Shown here piece by piece: positions 1 through 7,302 of a stretch of DNA of 64,000 nucleotides (position 1 is the first letter of the stretch; the number at the start of each line of letters is the position of its first letter). The DNA lies in the NCBI RefSeq assembly GCF_000230835.1, contig NZ_CM001240.1, positions 591,001 to 655,000 of the forward strand, written 5' to 3'. Source of the DNA: Clostridium sp. DL-VIII (lineage in GTDB: Bacteria; Bacillota; Clostridia; Clostridiales; Clostridiaceae). A program made the position numbers and the translations under genes. A model generated the notes under the pieces. That model saw only the letters and a list, made by a program, of their open reading frames with translations, did not search any database and was not told the origin of the DNA.

Positions 1-1676
1 AATTCTATAAATTTATCGATTATATGTTGGGTTCATCAGAAAAAGTAAACAAGCAATACTGGTATAAGGATACTCTAAAAGAAGCTACGATGGAAATTTT
101 TTATGATAATATTAGCTATGTTCTAACTAGAACTTTAGATGCAGAAACGAATTATTTATACTATAAAGATGAAGAACAAGGAGAGTCTATAGGAAGTAGG
201 GAATATAAAGATAAATTAAATTCTATTTTTACTAAAGAAGAATTATTTCTAAAGGATATTAGGGAATTTACAGATGAAAACCTAACATATAGATCATTTA
301 CAATGTTTAATTTTTTAGGGGAAAAGAGACAAGGGGTTTTAAATGATTTTTTAGATAAATGTAGTGATATAAGATATTCTGTAAAGCTTAATCCTATATT
401 GAATTTTATATTTAATAAAAATTTATCACTGATATTTAAACTAAAAAAAGAACTTGAGGTTCTAGAAAATGAAGTGAAATCAATTGAAAGAACTGCAAGT
501 AGATTTGATTTTATATGCAATAAAGTTAATTTAAACTTACATAAATTAAATATACTTCTACCATACAACGGTAGAAATTCTGATGAAATCAAGGAACAAA
601 TTGAAAGCATAAAGTCAATGGAGAGTAAAATAAATAAGAATAGTACTAAAACTATTGCAGAGTTAGAAGCTATATTCAATAATTTAGATGAGCAGATTAA
701 AATATATGAAAATAGAATCTTAGACTCTAAAAGAATGAACATAGAAGGAGAAAATAGAAAAATACTTTTAGAGAGATTAAATTTAATTTTGCAAAATACT
801 AATGAGTTACAGTATCTAATAGAACCTGTAACTAATTTAGTTCAAGATTTAGAGAGTAGCATTTCTTTTAATAACTATATAATTAATGATACTGCAGTTC
901 AAGAAATGAGAAAACAAAGGGAAAATTTAAAGAAAGAAATTTTTAATAATAATTATAGATTTAAAAGATTTAATATAGATGAAAAAATTAAAGCAATATC
1001 TATTGTAGAAGATTATTTAAGTGAAAACATAAGCTATAATGAGGATGAACTTAAAGAGAAAAGAAAAAGAATAAGAGCAATTAAAGAAGAAATAAAAATA
1101 TTGCAAAATGCAGATGATGTTGAAAAGATAGAAATGATTTCAGAGAGTATTACTAATCTATATAAATCAGCATATGAAGTTTCAGAATTAGTTAAGCATG
1201 ATATTGATATTGAAGGATTCAAGATACAATATATTAAAAAGGGAAATATTCTTCAACCTATGATAACAGTTAATGAAGATGAAAGAAATGAAGCAGAAAT
1301 TGTAATCGAAGGTGGTAAAAAGTCTTCAGAAAAGTACTATACAGGGAGTATGGCAAGGCATACACTTATTCAGTTATCAGGGTATTTAAGTTTTTTGGAA
1401 TTATTAATTAAAGAAAATAAATATCCTATTGTACCTATTTTGGTTATTGATCATATTTCTAAACCATTTGACTTGATTAATAGAAAAGCAATAGGAACAG
1501 TTTTAGAGAAATTTTATGAAAGAATAGATAGAGAAAATATTCAAATATTTATGTTTGATGATGAAAATAATGATGATTTATTAGTAACTAATGCCACAGT
1601 AGATAACTTGATTTCTGAAAGTAAAAGTGGTTTCAATCCTTTCTATTATGAAATTAAAGATGATAATAATAAATGA
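1..1676 (+). CDS. SMC/Rad50-like coiled-coil ATPase, C-terminal part (5' truncated by window edge)
   Basis: The reading frame is open back to the first bases, so the ATG at 24 is probably internal and the gene starts outside the window. The visible 550 residues are rich in charged heptads (about 130-390), as in an SMC/Rad50-type coiled coil. A C-terminal ATPase lobe follows: a signature-like stretch YTGSMARHTLIQLSGY (about 445-460) and a Walker B-like PILVIDHISKPFD. The residue after the Walker B aspartate is His, where a catalytic Glu is usual. The N-terminal Walker A lobe would lie upstream. Known relatives include DNA-repair ATPases and ATPases of defence systems (ABC-3C type). Its place upstream of tns genes suggests transposon cargo, which is inference. 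An intrinsic terminator follows. Confidence 0.6.
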   Translation, partial: FYKFIDYMLGSSEKVNKQYWYKDTLKEATMEIFYDNISYVLTRTLDAETNYLYYKDEEQGESIGSREYKDKLNSIFTKEELFLKDIREFTDENLTYRSFTMFNFLGEKRQGVLNDFLDKCSDIRYSVKLNPILNFIFNKNLSLIFKLKKELEVLENEVKSIERTASRFDFICNKVNLNLHKLNILLPYNGRNSDEIKEQIESIKSMESKINKNSTKTIAELEAIFNNLDEQIKIYENRILDSKRMNIEGENRKILLERLNLILQNTNELQYLIEPVTNLVQDLESSISFNNYIINDTAVQEMRKQRENLKKEIFNNNYRFKRFNIDEKIKAISIVEDYLSENISYNEDELKEKRKRIRAIKEEIKILQNADDVEKIEMISESITNLYKSAYEVSELVKHDIDIEGFKIQYIKKGNILQPMITVNEDERNEAEIVIEGGKKSSEKYYTGSMARHTLIQLSGYLSFLELLIKENKYPIVPILVIDHISKPFDLINRKAIGTVLEKFYERIDRENIQIFMFDDENNDDLLVTNATVDNLISESKSGFNPFYYEIKDDNNK

Positions 1677-1716
1677 GAAAGGATATATATTTCTTATAAT
1701 AATAGATTAATATAAG

Positions 1717-1759
1717 AAAAAGGAATGCCTAGCGCAATAAGCTTTTGGTATTCTTTTTT
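1717..1759 (+). terminator. Intrinsic terminator after the coiled-coil ATPase gene
   Basis: Arms AAAAAGGAATGCC (1717-1729) and GGTATTCTTTTTT (1747-1759) pair with two G-T wobbles. An inner AGC/GCT pair extends the stem and the right arm is T-rich. It lies 41 bases past the stop codon. Confidence 0.7.
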
Positions 1760-1832
1760 CTATTTTAAGTAAGGTAAAGATGATAAAGTTGTATAAGAAT
1801 AATTTGTGATTCTACTTTTTATAGAAAAAGAG

Positions 1833-1861
1833 TGTGTATAAAGTTACTAAATTTATACACA
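1833..1861. promoter_or_regulatory. 29-bp palindrome, copy 1
   Basis: TGTGTATAAA and TTTATACACA are perfect 10-bp inverted arms separated by 9 bases. The site is 106 bases upstream of the small cysteine-rich gene. A second copy with the same 29-bp geometry is at 2668-2696. It looks like an operator or other protein-binding site; the binding protein is unknown. Confidence 0.6.
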
Positions 1862-1967
1862 TAACATGTTAAACAGTTTATTATAACAAAGTCCAATTCA
1901 TTTATCAGTTAACACAAAATTTTAAAATTTCAAGTTATACTATGTAAAAATAAAGGAGTTGGTTTGT

Positions 1968-2336
1968 ATGGAACAAAAGTGCGGCACATGCAATGGTTGT
2001 AAAACTAGTATAATTGAACAGATGCAACATTTGGTGATGTTAGGAATGAGTGATGCAAATATACTGTATCAAGATTATTGTGAAGAGCAGTATGAAGAAA
2101 TAAAATATTACTTAGAAATGTACAGGAATATGGCAGAAACTAATTTAAAAGATGATCTAAGTGGGGGATATGATTACTGTAACAATTGTAAAAGTAAAGT
2201 AAGAGTAGAAAAATTTAAAGAATATCTTAATAGAATGGTTAAGGTAATTAATAGCGATCGATATTATTATGTAGAAAAACTGCAAAGAATTTATTTTTTA
2301 CAAGATGATTATTTTGAAGATTGTGGTGGTTTTTAA
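1968..2336 (+). CDS. Small cysteine-rich protein of unknown function (possible transposon cargo)
   Basis: I do not recognise this 122-residue protein. The ATG at 1968 is preferred because AAAGGAG (1952-1958) sits nine bases before it; a TTG at 1959 is the only other candidate. The N-terminus has three closely spaced cysteines (CGTCNGC), and a second CNNC pair occurs near residue 74, so a zinc- or metal-binding fold is likely. The middle is helical and rich in Glu and Tyr, and the protein ends DCGGF. It stands alone between two terminator-like hairpins and behind palindrome copy 1. Its position between the ATPase and the tns genes suggests cargo or an accessory factor. Confidence 0.6.
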   Translation: MEQKCGTCNGCKTSIIEQMQHLVMLGMSDANILYQDYCEEQYEEIKYYLEMYRNMAETNLKDDLSGGYDYCNNCKSKVRVEKFKEYLNRMVKVINSDRYYYVEKLQRIYFLQDDYFEDCGGF

Positions 2337-2667
2337 AAATATCATGAAATTATAAGAATAAGATGGAATTGAGATAATTTTAATTAGTATTTTTAACAAT
2401 CATCTTATTTCATCCTATTTTTTAATAAATGGATTGCTTGTGATGGATTAATACAATATAAAGATAATAATAATAAACTTATTATTATGAAATCAGTAGT
2501 AGTGTTTTTAGATATAAATTTGGAGTATAAATATTATTGGCATTTTAACAAACAAGATGAAACATTTAAATTTAAATTGGATTGATGAAAGTAAACATTT
2601 TTAATTTTAAATTCACAAAACTAATAAGTTATGTTATAGAATTATTAAAAAATTTTAAAAAAAAGAA
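2337..2667. other. AT-rich gap between the cysteine-rich gene and palindrome copy 2
   Basis: No convincing gene is present. AATAAGATG (about 2358-2370) and CATCTTATT (about 2399-2409) form a hairpin that may terminate the upstream gene. A short AATAATAA/TTATTATT hairpin lies near 2470-2490. The rest is AT-rich sequence with stops in all frames. Confidence 0.5.
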
Positions 2668-2696
2668 TGTGTATAAATTTAATAAAAATATACACA
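2668..2696. promoter_or_regulatory. 29-bp palindrome, copy 2
   Basis: TGTGTATAAA at 2668-2677 faces AATATACACA at 2687-2696. The total length is the same 29 bp as copy 1, and two bases of the right arm are changed. A poly-A/GA run precedes it, as with copy 1. It lies upstream of the RNase H-tns gene cluster, which suggests shared control of both small transcription units. Confidence 0.6.
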
Positions 2697-2772
2697 AAAA
2701 TAATGTATATTTTATAAGAAACAGGTTAATAATTTAATTATAAAATACAAGTAAATATTTGATTTTAAACAT

Positions 2773-2815
2773 AAAAAAAATTTCATTACTCTTAAAGGGC
2801 AGTGAAATTTTTTTT
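2773..2815. terminator. Bidirectional terminator or attenuator hairpin before the tns cluster
   Basis: AAAAAAAATTTCA (2773-2785) and TGAAATTTTTTTT (2803-2815) are perfect 13-bp arms around a 17-base loop. The U-run is built into the stem on both strands. It lies between palindrome copy 2 and the first gene of the cluster, so it may insulate the cluster or act as an attenuator. Confidence 0.6.
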
Positions 2816-2917
2816 ATGGGACAAGCAGTTTTATGAATAAAATTTGATTTTATGTCTAAAATGACGACAGAAAGGAGAAATACAAGAATTTAGAAACAGA
2901 TTTATTAACTAGATAAA

Positions 2918-3496
2918 TTGAAAGGAGGGATTAATATAGTACAAATATATGTGGATGGCGGAGTGAAGGACAATATTATGTATATAGGGGTAATTGACGT
3001 ATATGGAACTACCGGAATAAGGTATTCTAAAAAGTTGGAGGCAGGTTACAGCCATACTGCGGAAGAATTGGCGTTATTTGATGCACTAATGATAGTTAGT
3101 AAAATGGAGTTAAATGATAAGATTATCATTTACTCAGATCAAAGAACATTAGTTGATATGATAAAGAATGAACACGTTACTCGAAGTATTCAAGATAAAT
3201 ATCCAAAGATAACTGAAATACTAAATTTAGTGAGTAATAGTAGCAATATATCGGTAGAATGGATCAAAAGCACTAAGAATGCTGCACATACTTTGGTGAG
3301 CAGTGCGTATTTAGGTATATTTTATAATAACGTTGATTTACAAGACAATAAAAACCAATTTATTGAACGACAGAATATTATTAAAAAATTTAAATTTGAA
3401 CTTCAAAAAAGAGATTTAATAATAAAAGATTTAATAAAAACTATAAATAGGCTAAATAAGTTAACTATAGATGAGAAATTTGAAGCTATAGACTAA
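2918..3496 (+). CDS. RNase H-like protein upstream of tnsA
   Basis: The protein (about 190 residues) has the RNase HI layout: YVDGG near the start (first Asp), AEELALFDAL (Glu, about residue 49) and IYSDQRTLVDM (second Asp). The late motif reads KNAAHTLVSSA, where RNase HI usually has the fourth acidic residue, so the site may be altered. A basic, helical extension of about 60 residues follows. Start choice is unclear: TTG at 2918 has no SD site upstream, whereas a strong AAAGGAGGG (2921-2929) sits just inside and would serve an ATA codon at 2936. tnsA follows after 49 bases in the same direction, suggesting a shared transcript. Nuclease activity on RNA-DNA hybrids is inferred from the fold only. 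Confidence 0.7.
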   Translation: MKGGINIVQIYVDGGVKDNIMYIGVIDVYGTTGIRYSKKLEAGYSHTAEELALFDALMIVSKMELNDKIIIYSDQRTLVDMIKNEHVTRSIQDKYPKITEILNLVSNSSNISVEWIKSTKNAAHTLVSSAYLGIFYNNVDLQDNKNQFIERQNIIKKFKFELQKRDLIIKDLIKTINRLNKLTIDEKFEAID

Positions 3497-3545
3497 TAGA
3501 GGAAAATGGAAATTACATTAATAATTTTATATAGAAAGGGATGAA

Positions 3546-4313
3546 TTGATTGTGTCAGATAATGGAGAGTCGTTTGGTTCATGGGAAAGATATGACTCTA
3601 TATTTAAACCTAAAAGAAAAGTAAATAATAAATCTAGTAATGCATTACCACACATAATAGGAACTTTCTATAGCAATAAAATGAATAAAAGCATAGAATA
3701 CGAATCTATAAATGAATTTATACTATATTCGATTTTAGAATTGGATAAAGGAACTCTTAGGTATTATGTTCAACCAATGGAAATTGAGATGAAATATACT
3801 GATAAAGATGGCATCGAGAAAAGATGGATTCATGTTCCTGATGTATTGGTTTTTCGAGATAACATGAAGCCAGTATTATATCAAGTTAAAGATCCTAAAA
3901 GTAAGATTACAGATAAAATTGAGATTATAAATAAAAGATGTAATAAATATGCTGAAAAGAATGAGTGGAATTATAATGTTATTTATCCTAAATTATTACC
4001 AACTGAATTAATAAGAAATATTAGATTTCTTGTTGGATTTTTAAAGCGAAGGAAGGAGTATAATGATTTAATTCCTAATGTAATGGCGAGATTAGAGTAT
4101 ATGAGAAATACAAACATAAATGAATTACTAAACAGTTTCTCAGATGAAATAAATACATTGAGTTTGCTTCCTACAATATATCATTTAATAGCCAATGGAA
4201 GTATTTTTACAAATATTGAGATGCCAATATCAGAATTCAGTAATATAACTCTTCATAGAGAAATAGACTATTTTAGTTATCTAAAGGAAGTGACCAGTAC
4301 TGAGAATAAATAA
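3546..4313 (+). CDS. tnsA: TnsA-like heteromeric transposase endonuclease subunit
   Basis: TnsA makes the 5'-strand cuts at Tn7-type ends, working with TnsB. The protein (255 residues) shows the restriction-endonuclease-like triad: Glu in YESINEF (residues 53/57), Asp in HVPDVLVF (D99) and the QVK motif (Q113, K115), matching the E-D-QxK pattern of TnsA. A C-terminal helical part follows, as in the two-domain family. The TTG at 3546 lies five to six bases after AAAGGG; a GTG at 3552 is possible. tnsB starts 28 bases after the stop, so the two are probably co-transcribed. Presence of TnsA predicts cut-and-paste rather than replicative movement. Confidence 0.85.
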   Translation: MIVSDNGESFGSWERYDSIFKPKRKVNNKSSNALPHIIGTFYSNKMNKSIEYESINEFILYSILELDKGTLRYYVQPMEIEMKYTDKDGIEKRWIHVPDVLVFRDNMKPVLYQVKDPKSKITDKIEIINKRCNKYAEKNEWNYNVIYPKLLPTELIRNIRFLVGFLKRRKEYNDLIPNVMARLEYMRNTNINELLNSFSDEINTLSLLPTIYHLIANGSIFTNIEMPISEFSNITLHREIDYFSYLKEVTSTENK

Positions 4314-4341
4314 ACTAAAAATTAATTCAGAAATTATATAT

Positions 4342-6366
4342 ATGGGAAAAAGATATGTAGTAGTATCAATAGAACCTCCTAATGTTTTTATTAGAAGGAT
4401 AGATTCAGATGGAGTTTCAATAATGATAGAATTTTCAGAACTAGTTTCAAATGCATTAATAAATGATGAGAATTCTCCACAATATATAAAACCAATTTCT
4501 GATGGTAATGAAGATATATCATTCAATTTATTATCAGTTCATAAGAAGGACATAGCATATAAAAAGATGAAAATAATTAGACCTTTAATTATTTTCAAGG
4601 CTATAAAAGAAGGTGATATCAGAGCGAATTATGAATTTAAAGAATACTATAGTGAACTGACATATGAAAATGAAGAATTAACTGAATTAAATCAGGAAGA
4701 ACTTATTAATAGAGTGGCTAAGAAAGAAAATATTTCAGTAAGAACAATAAAGAGATATTTATCTGCATATAGAAAAGCTGAAAATATAAAAGAAAAAAGT
4801 GGTGTAGAAGGATTAGTACCCAAAAGCGGAAGTGGATATTTAAGTAGAAAGGATAATAAAACTCTAAATATATATAATCCTAGAAATCCAAACATTATTT
4901 TGGATAGTATTAATGTCAGAATAGATAATATTTATATTCCTATTATACAGGACGTAATTTCAAAAGAATATCTTACAACAAGGCAGGCAGGGAAAAATGA
5001 AATATACGATTCTATATGCGTAAAATGCCTTATGAAAAACATTCCTCCACCTAAAATGATTACTATATATAAATTACTGGATAGAGTTAATCCACAAGTA
5101 AAATCAAGACTTAGAAATTCTAAAGAAGCCGCAGCGATATATGATGATATTGAAAGAGGATTTTCTAATGAAGATTCTATGTATCCGTTACATGTTATAG
5201 AGATTGATCATACTGAACTTAATATGGATGTAATGGATAGTAAAACAGGATATGTAAATGGAAGACCATGGATAACATTAGGGATTGATGTATATAGTAG
5301 ATGTATTTGGTGTATGTATATATCATTTGAACCCCCTTCAGCAAATAGAGTAAGAAAGGCACTAGAGAATGGAATTTTTATCAAAGATAATAAATATGAT
5401 ACACAAAATAAATGGGACGTATTTGGTATACCTAATACTATATTTTTAGATAATGGTCCTGATTTTAAAAGTGCTGAGGTAAAAAGAATGATAAATGATA
5501 CTCTAAAATCTCATGTGAAATATAGACCAGTAAGAACTCCTCGATATGGAGGAGTAATTGAACGATACTTTGGTACTATAAATGAAGAATTTATACACAG
5601 ACTTGAGGGAACAAGAAAAAGCAATTTTATAAAACTTGGAGAATATGAACCTGAAAAAATGGCAGCATTGACATTGGATGATATTAAGGAACTCTTAACA
5701 ATTTATATAACAGATGTTTATCATTGTTCTGAACATAAAGGACTCCCTGTATATGAAAATATACCGTTAGTCAGATATATTGAAGGGATTAAAAAAGCAG
5801 GATATCCGGAATTTATTAGTAAAAGTGATGAAGAATTTTATAAAGTAGAATTAATGGCTACTGATATGAAACCATATACGAGAGATGGTGTAAGATTAGG
5901 AAACGTAATTTATAAGTCTCCGGAATTTTCACAATTCATAGGAGGACGGGATAGGAAGTATAGAATTAAATATGATGATGATGATATTTCTAAGATATAT
6001 ATATTAAACCCAAAGTTAAACAAATATATAGAACTACGAGCGGCAATACCATCATATGAATCATTGGCTAATGTTAATAGGTATACGTATAAAAAGATGC
6101 TTGAACTTATTAAAGAGGAAGGAATTACAAAGAGAAATGAGCTAATTTCAACAGATGTTGTTATAAAAGCTAAAGCTAAGTTAAAACAAATTATTTCTGA
6201 AAAATATAAAGTAAATAGAAGTATAAGAAAGCAATCACAAAGAACAAATTTTGACGTAAAAATAGATGTTAGTGATGCTCAAACAAATACGAAGGAAAAT
6301 AATATGAAACTTGAAGATATAATTTCGCAAGCAAAAAAATTTGAAGAGAGAAGGAATCGAAAATAG
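4342..6366 (+). CDS. tnsB: TnsB-like DDE transposase
   Basis: TnsB binds the transposon ends and joins 3' ends to the target. The 674-residue protein has a helix-turn-helix near 122-145 and an integrase-core RNase H fold with the catalytic triad D289 (IEIDHT), D370 (FLDNGPDF) and E407 (GGVIERYFGTIN). The 36-residue D-to-E spacing fits the family. A Mu-transposase-type C-terminal domain (RDGVRLGNVIYKSPEF) and a charged tail, expected to contact TnsC, follow. Its stop codon directly abuts the tnsC start. The SD before the ATG at 4342 is weak, so expression may depend on coupling to tnsA. No frame disruption is seen. Confidence 0.9.
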   Translation: MGKRYVVVSIEPPNVFIRRIDSDGVSIMIEFSELVSNALINDENSPQYIKPISDGNEDISFNLLSVHKKDIAYKKMKIIRPLIIFKAIKEGDIRANYEFKEYYSELTYENEELTELNQEELINRVAKKENISVRTIKRYLSAYRKAENIKEKSGVEGLVPKSGSGYLSRKDNKTLNIYNPRNPNIILDSINVRIDNIYIPIIQDVISKEYLTTRQAGKNEIYDSICVKCLMKNIPPPKMITIYKLLDRVNPQVKSRLRNSKEAAAIYDDIERGFSNEDSMYPLHVIEIDHTELNMDVMDSKTGYVNGRPWITLGIDVYSRCIWCMYISFEPPSANRVRKALENGIFIKDNKYDTQNKWDVFGIPNTIFLDNGPDFKSAEVKRMINDTLKSHVKYRPVRTPRYGGVIERYFGTINEEFIHRLEGTRKSNFIKLGEYEPEKMAALTLDDIKELLTIYITDVYHCSEHKGLPVYENIPLVRYIEGIKKAGYPEFISKSDEEFYKVELMATDMKPYTRDGVRLGNVIYKSPEFSQFIGGRDRKYRIKYDDDDISKIYILNPKLNKYIELRAAIPSYESLANVNRYTYKKMLELIKEEGITKRNELISTDVVIKAKAKLKQIISEKYKVNRSIRKQSQRTNFDVKIDVSDAQTNTKENNMKLEDIISQAKKFEERRNRK

Positions 6367-7287
6367 ATGGCTAATTTATTGGAATCACAAAAATTTGCAG
6401 AAAGAGTAGCTAATATTTATATAAAGTATCCGAGAATACAAAGAATATATGATGTATTGTCATCGATGAGATGTTTGGGAACATTTAATAATAGAAATGA
6501 AAGTCAATCCAATTTATTTATAATTGGTCAATCTGGTGTTGGAAAGACTAGAATGATAAAAAGATATGCTGAAATGAATAAAGGATTTGTAAAAATAGAA
6601 GATGGGATAGAATATGATATTAAACCAGTGGTTTATTTAGAACTTCCTGATCCATTCACTCTTTTGGAATTATATCAATCCATAATCAAAGCACTTGGTG
6701 CACCTATAATTATGTATAGACCGTCCATAGGTGATGCCAAGAGACACGCATTTACTTTGCTTGAAAAGCAGCAAGTTGAAATGTTAATTTTTGATGAGAT
6801 GGATTATATATTAAGTAGTAGATATATTAAGCCACAAGAAGCAATGGAGGCTATAAAACATATTGGAAATGTAGCAAGTACCTCTCTTGTATGTGTGGGA
6901 ACACCTCAAGTAGACGAGCTAAGAAAACTGAATTTTCAATATTTTAGGAGGTTCCCTAAAATAGAATTAGAAAGATTTAATGAATTAAACGATGAGTTTT
7001 GCACGTTTTTAAATAATATAGAAAAACAAATTAATCCAATAGAAGAAATCGGACTAGGAGATATGGAAACTAATTTACCACAAGTTTTTTTTGCGATGAG
7101 TAAAGGTGTTGTTTCCATAATTACTAGAACTATTCAAGAAGCATATAGGTTATTAGGGGTATTTAATGAAGATTTTGATGATATTTCAAAAGCAAAACTT
7201 AGTATTGATTTTATATATGCAGCTTACAAGAACATTGTAGGTGATATTAATATGGAAGAGTTCGAAAGAGCTATTTACTTAAAGTAA
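6367..7287 (+). CDS. tnsC: TnsC-like AAA+ ATPase, transposition regulator
   Basis: TnsC bridges the target selector (TniQ/TnsD) and the TnsAB transposase by forming ATP-dependent filaments on DNA. The 306-residue protein has Walker A GQSGVGKT (54-61), Walker B IFDEMD (141-146), a sensor-1 strand VCVGTP (175-180) and an arginine-rich FRRFPKIELERF segment, as in the TniB/TnsC family. The ATG immediately follows the tnsB stop (TAGATG), so translation is very likely coupled. The length is short compared with Tn7 TnsC (about 555 residues) and close to the compact TniB/CAST type. This suggests reduced tails for TnsA/TnsD contacts. Confidence 0.9.
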   Translation: MANLLESQKFAERVANIYIKYPRIQRIYDVLSSMRCLGTFNNRNESQSNLFIIGQSGVGKTRMIKRYAEMNKGFVKIEDGIEYDIKPVVYLELPDPFTLLELYQSIIKALGAPIIMYRPSIGDAKRHAFTLLEKQQVEMLIFDEMDYILSSRYIKPQEAMEAIKHIGNVASTSLVCVGTPQVDELRKLNFQYFRRFPKIELERFNELNDEFCTFLNNIEKQINPIEEIGLGDMETNLPQVFFAMSKGVVSIITRTIQEAYRLLGVFNEDFDDISKAKLSIDFIYAAYKNIVGDINMEEFERAIYLK

Positions 7288-7302
7288 TACAGGAGGATTA
7301 TT

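Noticed and set aside
161-742. Long minus-strand open frame antisense to the coiled-coil ATPase gene
   Set aside because: It mirrors the A-rich codons of the opposite gene, gives a Leu/Ser/Phe-rich product, and has no SD or family match.
2820-2900. Possible tnsA-side transposon end (GACAAG, TGTCTAAAATGACGACAG)
   Set aside because: Only loose matches to the GTGACAA boxes, no array and no clear TGT terminus; the partner end probably lies left of the window.
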